Origin: JACVRM01 sp963755085
GTDB lineage: Bacteria; Actinomycetota; Thermoleophilia; Gaiellales; Gaiellaceae
Direction of reading: 5' to 3'
Length of the DNA stretch: 64,000 nucleotides
NCBI GenBank assembly: GCA_963755085.1
Contig: CAVWIN010000002.1
Span: 124,001-188,000 of the forward strand
Shown here: piece by piece, positions 33,708 through 40,073 of the stretch
Position numbering within the stretch: position 1 is the first letter of the stretch
How the letters are laid out: the number at the start of each line of letters is the position of its first letter
Position numbers and translations under genes: made by a program
Notes under the pieces: generated by a model
Databases searched by the model: none
Seen by the model: only the letters and a program-made list of their open reading frames with translations
Told to the model about the DNA's origin: nothing

Positions 33708-34867
33708 GTCCGGTAGTCCGCGTTGATGCGGACGTAGTCGTAGGACAGGTCGCTGGTCAGGTAGCTCGCCTCGCCGTCGCCGAGCCCGAGGTCGAGCTCG
33801 ATCCGGCACTCCGTGCCCTCGAGCTCCGGCTCGACGTTCTGCGGCGCGCCGTGGTCGATGACGATCGAGCCGTTGAAGGTCAGCGTGAGCAGGTCGGCGT
33901 CGACGTTCGCGTAGCCGCCGTTGTGCGGCGCCGAGCCTGCAGCGGCGAGCACGCGGCCCCAGTTCGCGTCGCGGCCGAAAAGCGCCGTCTTTACAAGCGG
34001 GGATGTGGCGATGCGCCGCGCGACCGCCTTCGCCTGCGCGCGGTCGACCGCGCCGGTGACGTCGATGGCGGCCAGGAAGGTCGCGCCTTCGCCGTCAGCG
34101 ACGATCTGCGACGCGAGCTCGCTGCAGACGGCGCCGAGCGCCTCGGCGAACGCCGCGTCGGTCTCGGGCGTGCGGGTAACGCCGCTCGCGCCGTTGGCGA
34201 GCAGGACGACCGTGTCGTTCGTCGAGCACTCGCCGTCGACCGAGATGGCGTTGAAGCTCTCGTCCACCGCGGGCCGGAGGAAGTCGATGGCTTCGCCCTG
34301 ATCGAGCGGGTAGTCGGTGGTGACGACGGCGAGCATCGTGGCGAGGTTGGGGTGGATCATCCCCGAGCCCTTCGCCATGCCGCCGACGGTGGAGCCGTCG
34401 CGCGACACGGCCGCCTGCTTGGCGTGCGTGTCGGTGGTCATGATCGCCGTGGCCGCGTCCTCGCCGCCCTCGGCGGACAGCGCCGCGGCCGCCGGCGGCA
34501 GGCCCGCGCGGATGCGGTCGAGCCGCATCGGCAGGCCGATCACGCCCGTGGAGAGGACGACGACCTCCTCGGCGGCGATGCCGAGCAGCCGCGCCGTCTC
34601 GGCCGCGGTCGCGCGCGCGTCCAGCTCGCCTCGCATGCCGGTGGCCGCGTTCGCGTTGCCGGAGTTCGCGACGACCGCCTGCGGCTGCGCCAGCTCAAGG
34701 TGCTCCTTACTGATCTTCACCGGCGCCGCCTGGACGCGGTTGGCCGTGAACAGCGCGGCCCCGGTCGCGGGCGTGGTGGAGCGGACAAGCGCGAGGTCGA
34801 GCGCGTTCTTGCCGATCCCGCAGTGCACGCCGCTCGCGACGAAGCGCTTCGCCGCGGTGACGCTCAT
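33704..34867 (-). CDS. argJ: Bifunctional ornithine acetyltransferase/N-acetylglutamate synthase
   Basis: A 387-residue Ntn-type enzyme that recycles the acetyl group from acetylornithine to glutamate. The self-cleavage site is in KGSGMIHPNLATMLA, where the Thr becomes the nucleophile of the beta chain. ANSGNANAATG and SVDGECSTNDTV are further signatures, and the C-terminus ends YDYVRINADYRT. Presence of ArgJ means the cyclic pathway is used and a separate ArgE is not needed. The ATG overlaps the argC stop. Confidence 0.96.
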   Translation of the reverse strand: MSVTAAKRFVASGVHCGIGKNALDLALVRSTTPATGAALFTANRVQAAPVKISKEHLELAQPQAVVANSGNANAATGMRGELDARATAAETARLLGIAAEEVVVLSTGVIGLPMRLDRIRAGLPPAAAALSAEGGEDAATAIMTTDTHAKQAAVSRDGSTVGGMAKGSGMIHPNLATMLAVVTTDYPLDQGEAIDFLRPAVDESFNAISVDGECSTNDTVVLLANGASGVTRTPETDAAFAEALGAVCSELASQIVADGEGATFLAAIDVTGAVDRAQAKAVARRIATSPLVKTALFGRDANWGRVLAAAGSAPHNGGYANVDADLLTLTFNGSIVIDHGAPQNVEPELEGTECRIELDLGLGDGEASYLTSDLSYDYVRINADYRT

Positions 34868-35835
34868 ACGAGCACCCCCGCGAGGCGCAGCCCGAGCGTC
34901 TCGGAGAGTCCGAGCGCGAGGTTGGCGTTCTGAACGGCCTGCCCGGCCGCGCCCTTGCCGAGGTTGTCGATCGCGCAGACGACGATCGCGCGGCCCGTGG
35001 CCTGATCCGTGAAGAGGGCCACCTCGGCGCCGTCGGTGTGCTGCACGCGCGCGAGCTCGGCGGTGGCGCCGTCGGGGAGCACCCGCACGATCGTGCCGGC
35101 GTAGGCGTCCTCGAGCCGCGCGCGCAGATCGTTCTCGGTCGCCTGGGCGTAGCAGGTGACGAGCAGCCCGCGCCGGATCGGCAGCAGGTGCGTGGCGAGC
35201 GTGACCGGGAAGCCGAGCAGCTGCTCGATCTCCGGCTCGTGCTGGTGCGCGCCGACCTTGTAAGCGGAGACGTTCTCGAGCACGAAGCCGGCGTGCGAGC
35301 TCGGCGTCAGCGAGCGGCCTGCGCCCGACACGCCCGACTTGCCGTCGACGACGACGCCGTCCGGCTCGATCGCGTCGGCGATCGGCGCGAGCGCGAGCAG
35401 CGCCGCGGTGGCGTAGCACCCGGGGTTCGCGATCAGCGGTCCCTCGGCCGCGTGCAGCTCGGGGAGCGCGTACTCCCAGCCGTTCAGCCCGCCGGGATGC
35501 TCGAACCCGTACCACTGCGTATAGAGCGCGGGGTCCTGGAGCCGATGCGCGCCCGAGAGGTCGACGACGACGCCCTCGGCCGGCGGCTCCAGCGCCGCGG
35601 CCTCGTCGTGGCCGAGGCACCAGAAGGTGACGTCGGCGCCCGCCGCGGCCGCCTCCGCGTTGGTGACGACGGGCGGGAGGCTCCCGTTCAGTCGCACGTC
35701 GAGCGCGGACGCGCCGCTGCCGGCATGCGAGTCGGAGCCGAGCGCGACCACCTCCAGCTCCGGATGCGAGAGCAGGCGGTCGAGCGTCTCGAGGCCGGTG
35801 TAGCCCGAGCAGCCGAGGATGGCGGCGGTGTGCAT
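34864..35835 (-). CDS. argC: N-acetyl-gamma-glutamyl-phosphate reductase
   Basis: A 323-residue NADPH-dependent reductase, first gene of the arginine operon. The Rossmann motif is ILGCSGYTGLETLDRLL. The catalytic Cys is in LIANPGCYATAALLAL, and the catalytic His lies in HLLPIRRGLLVT. The ATG at 35833-35835 was chosen over one three codons upstream because a TAACAT -10 element ends 7 nt before it, which fits the leaderless pattern of this window. Two ARG boxes overlap this promoter. Confidence 0.93.
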   Translation of the reverse strand: MHTAAILGCSGYTGLETLDRLLSHPELEVVALGSDSHAGSGASALDVRLNGSLPPVVTNAEAAAAGADVTFWCLGHDEAAALEPPAEGVVVDLSGAHRLQDPALYTQWYGFEHPGGLNGWEYALPELHAAEGPLIANPGCYATAALLALAPIADAIEPDGVVVDGKSGVSGAGRSLTPSSHAGFVLENVSAYKVGAHQHEPEIEQLLGFPVTLATHLLPIRRGLLVTCYAQATENDLRARLEDAYAGTIVRVLPDGATAELARVQHTDGAEVALFTDQATGRAIVVCAIDNLGKGAAGQAVQNANLALGLSETLGLRLAGVLV

Positions 35836-35838
35836 GGC

Positions 35839-35872
35839 TTGCATGTTATGCAATACTCCGCATTTCATGCAA
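35839..35872. promoter_or_regulatory. Two ARG boxes and divergent leaderless promoters of argC and carA
   Basis: Box 1 at 35839-35853 is a perfect TTGCAT-GTT-ATGCAA palindrome. Box 2 at 35858-35872 is CCGCAT-TTC-ATGCAA, with one arm imperfect. Their centres are 19 nt apart. The argC -10 (TAACAT on the reverse strand, 35843-35848) lies inside box 1 and a TTGCAT -35-like element lies in box 2. The carA -10-like TACTCC (35854-35859) lies between and across the boxes, and its ATG at 35867 lies inside box 2. ArgR binding should silence both directions. Confidence 0.8.
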
Positions 35873-36904
35873 GCGAATCTGGTTCTCGAGGACGGCACGG
35901 TCTTTCCCGGCCGCTCGGTCGGCGCCGAAGGTGTTGCCGCGGGCGAGGCCTGTTTCACGACGGCGATGGCCGGCTACGAGGAGGCGGTCACCGACCCGAG
36001 CTACGTCGCGCAGGTTCTGTGCTTCGCATATCCGCTGATCGGCAACTACGGCGTGGACGAGTCGCGGCTCGAGTCCGAGTCGGTCCAGGCGGAGGGCGTG
36101 GTCATGCGCACAGCCCGCCCGGCATGGGCGGCGTGGCTGCGCGACCGCGGCGTGGTCGCGGTGGACGACATCGACACGCGTGCGCTCGTCCGCCGGATCC
36201 GCGAGAACGGCGTGCTGCGCTGCGCGGTCGGCACGGCGCCCGTGGACGAGCTTCACGCGCGCGCGTTGGCGGAGCCGCCGATCGACGGCCGCCCGCTGCG
36301 CCGCCACATGGGCACCCGGGAGCCGTACACGGTCGGCAGCGGCCCGCGCGTCGCGCTCGTTGATCTCGGCTGCAAGCGCTCGATCCCGGCGCGGCTCGCC
36401 GCCACCGGCCTCCAGGTGCTCGTCGTTCCGTCGAACTGGGACGCCGAGGCGATCCTCGACGAGCAGCCCCAGGCGGTGCTGGTCGGCAACGGGCCCGGCG
36501 ACCCCGCCGTGCTCGCGGGCCCGATCGAGACCGTGCGCGACCTGCTCGGCGAGGTGCCGCTCTTCGGCATCTGCCTCGGCCACCAGCTGCTCGGCCTCGC
36601 CCTGGGCCTCGAGACCTACAAGCTTCCGTTCGGACACCGCGGCGCCAACCACCCCGTGCGCGAGCTGGCGAGCGGGCGGGTACTCGTAACCGTCCAGAAC
36701 CACGGCTACGCCGTGGGCGCCGACGATGATGAGCTCGTCACCCACGTCTCGCTGAACGACGGCAGCGTCGAGGGCCTTGCCGGCGACGGCTTCGCGAGCG
36801 TTCAGTTCCATCCCGAGGCGGCCCCGGGGCCACTCGACGCCCTACCGTTCTTCTACCGGATCGCCGCGGCGTGCCGAAGCGCACGGACCTTCGTTCGATC
36901 CTGA
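35867..36904 (+). CDS. carA: Carbamoyl-phosphate synthase small (glutaminase) subunit
   Basis: A 345-residue subunit that hydrolyses glutamine and passes ammonia to CarB. The N-terminal CarA domain runs to about residue 130 and contains TTAMAGYEEAVTDPSY. The class I amidotransferase triad is the Cys in FGICLGHQLLGLA and the His and Glu in VQFHPEAAPGP. The ATG at 35867 lies 31 nt from the divergent argC start and inside an ARG box. The 3' end overlaps carB by 34 nt. Position beside argC suggests regulation by arginine. Confidence 0.95.
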   Translation: MQANLVLEDGTVFPGRSVGAEGVAAGEACFTTAMAGYEEAVTDPSYVAQVLCFAYPLIGNYGVDESRLESESVQAEGVVMRTARPAWAAWLRDRGVVAVDDIDTRALVRRIRENGVLRCAVGTAPVDELHARALAEPPIDGRPLRRHMGTREPYTVGSGPRVALVDLGCKRSIPARLAATGLQVLVVPSNWDAEAILDEQPQAVLVGNGPGDPAVLAGPIETVRDLLGEVPLFGICLGHQLLGLALGLETYKLPFGHRGANHPVRELASGRVLVTVQNHGYAVGADDDELVTHVSLNDGSVEGLAGDGFASVQFHPEAAPGPLDALPFFYRIAAACRSARTFVRS

Positions 36905-39576
36905 TCGTCGGCTCCGGGCCGATCCGCATCGGCCAGGCGTGCGAGTTCGACTACGCCGGCGCGCAGGCGTGCCGCGTGCTGCGCCGCGAGGGCTACCGCG
37001 TCGTGCTGGTGAACTCGAACCCGGCGACGATCATGACCGACCCTGAGTGGGCCGACGCCACCTACCTCGAGCCGCTCGACGTCGAGACCGTGGCTGAGAT
37101 CATCGCGGTCGAGCGGCCCGATGCCCTGCTGCCGACGCTCGGCGGGCAGACGGGGCTCAACCTCGCGCTGGAGCTGTCCGAGGCGGGCCTGCTGGGCGAC
37201 GTCGAACTGATCGGCGCCGATCTGGCCGCCATCCGGCGCGCCGAGGACCGCGAGCTGTTCCGGGAGACCGTTCGAGCGGCCGGGCTTTCCGTCCCGGAAA
37301 GCCTCGTGGTGTCGTCCGTGGCTGAAGCAGAAGGGTTCCCCGTTCCGGCCATCGTGCGGCCCGCATTCACACTCGGCGGTACCGGCGGCGGCATTGCCAC
37401 TAGCCAACCCGACCTGCACCGACAGGTGCAGGTCGGATTGGCAGCCAGCCCGCTGCACCAGGTACTGGTCGAAAGGTTTCTGCAGGGCTGGCAGGAGCAC
37501 GAGCTCGAGGTCATGTCCGACGCGGCCGGCAACTGCGTTGTGGTCTGCTCGATCGAGAACCTCGACCCGATGGGCGTGCATACCGGCGACTCGTGGACGG
37601 TGGCGCCGCAGCAGACGCTCCCGGACGGCGAGTACCAGCGGCTCCGCGAGGCCGCGTTCGCGTGCGCCCGCGCCGTCGGCGTCGCGACCGGCGGCGCGAA
37701 CGTGCAGTTCGCGTACGAGCCGCGCACGGGCGAGCTGCGCGTGATCGAGATGAACCCGCGCGTGTCGCGCTCGTCGGCGCTGGCGTCGAAGGCGACCGGT
37801 TTCCCGATCGCCAAGCTGGCCGCGCTGCTCGCCGTCGGGTACACGCTCGACGAGCTTCCGAACGACATCACCGGCCAGACGACGGCGGCGTTCGAGCCGG
37901 CGCTCGACTACGTCGCGGTCAAGGCGCCGCGCTTCGACTTCGAGAAGTTCCCGGGCTCCGAGCCGGTGCTCGGCAGCGAGATGCGCGCCGTCGGCGAGGC
38001 GCTCGGGCTCGGACGGACGTTCCCGGAGGCGTTCCTGAAGGCGCTCGACGGGCGCGAGGGCGCACTACGCGTGGAGCTGGGCAGCCGCGGCGAGCCCGTC
38101 GCGGGCCGCTGGGAGTCGCTGCTCGAGGCGGCCCGGCAGGGGCTCGACCTGCCCGGCATCCATCCGTACTGGGCCGAGGAGCTGCGCGACATCGCGGCGG
38201 CCGAGCGCGAGCTCGCCGCCGGCGGCGACATTGCGGCGGCGAAGCGGTTCGGCCTGCCGGACGCGCGCATCGCCGAGGTGCTGGGCGTGCGAGAGACCGA
38301 GGTGCGCCGGCGCCGGCCGCGGCCCGGCCGGCTCGCCGTCGACTCGTGCGCCGCGGAGTTCGAGGCGCGGACGCCCTACTACTACCTCTCGTACGAGCAG
38401 TCCGACGAGGAGGCGGCGCCGACCGGCCGCGCCGTCGTCGTGCTCGGCAGCGGCCCGAACCGGATCGGCCAGGGGATCGAGTTCGACTACTGCTGTACGC
38501 ACGCCGCGCAGGCGCTGCGGCGCCTCGGCTACGAGGCGGTACTCGTCAACTCGAACCCGGAGACGGTCTCGACCGACTACGACACCTCCGACCGGCTCTA
38601 CCTCGAGCCGCTGACGCTCGAGCGCGTGCTCGACGTCTGCGAGCTCGAGGAGCCGCTCGGCGTCGTCGTCTCGCTCGGCGGCCAGACACCGTTGCGGCTC
38701 GCACCGGGGCTCGCGGAGGCAGGCGTGCCGCTGCTCGGCGACCCGCTCGAAGCGATCCACCGGGCGGAGGACCGCGGCGCGTTCGCCGCACTGCTCGCCC
38801 AGCACGCGATCGCGGCACCGGCGTGGGGGGTTGCTTCGGGACGAGAGGAGGCGCTCGAGGTTGCGGAGCGGATCGGCTATCCGGTGCTGGTGCGCCCGCA
38901 CCACGTGCTCGGCGGCCGGGGTATGCGCGTCGTGCGCGGGCCGGACGAGCTGCTGCTCGACGAGCCGTGCCTCGTCGACCGCTTTCTCGAGGGCGCGACC
39001 GAGCTCGACGTCGACGCACTCTGCGACGGCGACGGTGCCTGGGTCGCGGCGATCCTGGAGCACATCGAGCCCGCCGGGGTGCACTCGGGCGACTCGGCCT
39101 GCGTGGTGCCGGCGCCGTCGGTGACGCCGGCGCTCGAGGCGGAGATCCGGCGGATCACGGCGACGATCGCAAAGGCACTCGGCGCGCGCGGCCTGCTCAA
39201 CCTGCAGCTCGCGGTCCTGGACGGTCAGCTGTCCGTCCTGGAGGCGAACCCGCGCGCGTCGCGGACGGTGCCCTTCGTCGCGAAGGCGACCGGGCTGCCG
39301 CTCGTCGACCATGCCTGCCGGCTGCTGCTCGGCGAGCCGCTGTCTGCCCTGGGCCTGCCCGAGCGGGCGGTGCCGACGCGGGCGTGGGCGAAGGAGGCCG
39401 TCTTCCCGGCCGAGCGCTTCCCGGGCGCGGACGAGCGCACTCCGGAGATGCGCTCGACCGGCGAGGTCATGGCCGGCGCGGACGACGTCTCGCAGGCGTA
39501 CGCGCGGGCGCTGCGCGCGGCCGGGCGCATGCGGCGCGGCGGGCACGTCGCGGCGCCGTTGCAAGCGATCGCCTAG
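36871..39576 (+). CDS. carB: Carbamoyl-phosphate synthase large subunit lacking the allosteric domain
   Basis: A 901-residue large subunit. The first ATP-grasp half (residues 1 to about 390) opens ILIVGSGPIRIGQACEFDYAG. A short connecting domain follows, and the second half begins VVLGSGPNRIGQGIEFDYCC near residue 525. The protein ends shortly after PEMRSTGEVMAGADDVSQAYARAL, the point where the roughly 130-residue MGS-like allosteric domain begins in E. coli CarB (1073 residues). That domain binds UMP and ornithine, so feedback control by them should be absent. No remnant is visible downstream. The GTG start overlaps carA. Confidence 0.93.
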   Translation: MPKRTDLRSILIVGSGPIRIGQACEFDYAGAQACRVLRREGYRVVLVNSNPATIMTDPEWADATYLEPLDVETVAEIIAVERPDALLPTLGGQTGLNLALELSEAGLLGDVELIGADLAAIRRAEDRELFRETVRAAGLSVPESLVVSSVAEAEGFPVPAIVRPAFTLGGTGGGIATSQPDLHRQVQVGLAASPLHQVLVERFLQGWQEHELEVMSDAAGNCVVVCSIENLDPMGVHTGDSWTVAPQQTLPDGEYQRLREAAFACARAVGVATGGANVQFAYEPRTGELRVIEMNPRVSRSSALASKATGFPIAKLAALLAVGYTLDELPNDITGQTTAAFEPALDYVAVKAPRFDFEKFPGSEPVLGSEMRAVGEALGLGRTFPEAFLKALDGREGALRVELGSRGEPVAGRWESLLEAARQGLDLPGIHPYWAEELRDIAAAERELAAGGDIAAAKRFGLPDARIAEVLGVRETEVRRRRPRPGRLAVDSCAAEFEARTPYYYLSYEQSDEEAAPTGRAVVVLGSGPNRIGQGIEFDYCCTHAAQALRRLGYEAVLVNSNPETVSTDYDTSDRLYLEPLTLERVLDVCELEEPLGVVVSLGGQTPLRLAPGLAEAGVPLLGDPLEAIHRAEDRGAFAALLAQHAIAAPAWGVASGREEALEVAERIGYPVLVRPHHVLGGRGMRVVRGPDELLLDEPCLVDRFLEGATELDVDALCDGDGAWVAAILEHIEPAGVHSGDSACVVPAPSVTPALEAEIRRITATIAKALGARGLLNLQLAVLDGQLSVLEANPRASRTVPFVAKATGLPLVDHACRLLLGEPLSALGLPERAVPTRAWAKEAVFPAERFPGADERTPEMRSTGEVMAGADDVSQAYARALRAAGRMRRGGHVAAPLQAIA
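37283..37441 (+). repeat. Strong inverted repeats inside carB
   Basis: Two hairpins occur within coding sequence. GGCTTTCCG-TCC-CGGAAAGCC at 37283-37303 is a perfect 9-bp stem. A 17-bp stem at 37404-37420 and 37425-37441 has a GACA loop and one mismatch. Codon use in this stretch is less GC-biased at third positions than in the flanking sequence. Their role is unknown. Confidence 0.6.
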
Positions 39577-39593
39577 CGCGGTACAAACGCAGG

Positions 39594-39974
39594 GTGCTCG
39601 GCCGCTGGGCCACGTACCCGACGTGACGATCGCATGGGCCGGTCTGCTGCTGGCGCTCGGCGGTTGGCATTCGCTACTCGCGAGCGCATTGCTCTGGATC
39701 GGCGCGACCGGGCTCGCCGTCGATTCCGCTGCGCCTTCGCGCGTCTCCGTCGTACCGAGGGCGGGCGGTTCTTCGGCTCGGCGCGGGCCACCCACCTGCT
39801 GTTCGTGCTCTTCGTCGCGTGACCGGCTTCGCGATCATGGTCGGGCTGGCAACGGGTGACGCCAAGATCGACACTCGCTCGATCGTGGTCTCGTGGCTCG
39901 TCGTCGCGAGCGCGCTGGCGGCCGGGATGGTGGCCTCCGAACGGCGGCGCACTGCGGTACGATCGACAGCGTGA
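39594..39974 (+). pseudogene. Small membrane-protein gene split by frameshifts
   Basis: Three reading frames together give one plausible three-helix membrane protein. VLGRWATYPT is followed by VTIAWAGLLLALGGW and ASALLWIGATGLAV. In the next frame comes FRCAFARLRRTEGGRFFG, then ATHLLFVLFVA, and in the third frame VTGFAIMVGLATGDAKID and SWLVVASALAAGMVASERRR. One-base losses near 39622, 39727 and 39818 would explain the breaks; the first and last leave GTGA-type overlaps. A TACAAA -10-like element lies 6 nt before the first GTG. Either the gene is decayed or the sequence has errors. Family unknown. Confidence 0.5.
39958..39963 (+). promoter_or_regulatory. -10 element for the leuS leader transcript
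   Basis: TACGAT ends 7 nt before the GTG of a tiny leader ORF. It overlaps the 3' end of the broken membrane-protein gene. No good -35 hexamer is seen. Confidence 0.5.
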
Positions 39975-39994
39975 GCAAGCAGCTTCTCGCGTAG
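39971..39994 (+). CDS. Seven-residue leader peptide with tandem leucine codons (VSKQLLA)
   Basis: GTG opens an 8-codon frame reading V-S-K-Q-L-L-A and ending TAG. The two adjacent leucine codons are CTT and CTC, and CTT is unusual for this GC-rich genome. It starts where transcription is predicted to begin and is followed 40 nt later by a transcription terminator in front of leuS. Position and codons fit a leucine-sensing leader peptide. Confidence 0.55.
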   Translation: MSKQLLA

Positions 39995-40033
39995 TGCAGG
40001 AGGCAACGCGGCACCCGCCGCGCTAGCTTCCCC

Positions 40034-40057
40034 AGCCTCTCTTTCGAGAGGCTTTTT
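40034..40057 (+). terminator. Attenuator terminator in the leuS leader
   Basis: A perfect 8-bp stem, AGCCTCTC paired with GAGAGGCT, closes a TTTC loop and runs into TTTTT, the best intrinsic terminator in the window. It lies directly before the leuS ribosome site, so it must be conditional. GGAGGC at 39999-40004 can pair with GCCTCT in the 5' arm to prevent it, and AGGAG in the same segment can alternatively pair with CTTCT of the leader leucine codons. This is the logic of ribosome-mediated attenuation. Confidence 0.75.
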
Positions 40058-40073
40058 CATATCTGGAGGCAAC

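Noticed and set aside
39995..40020. T-box-like motif (GGCAACGCGG resembling GGNACCGCGG) before leuS
   Set aside because: It differs at a key base and the upstream sequence lacks a recognisable stem I with AGTA/GNUG elements; peptide attenuation explains the region better.
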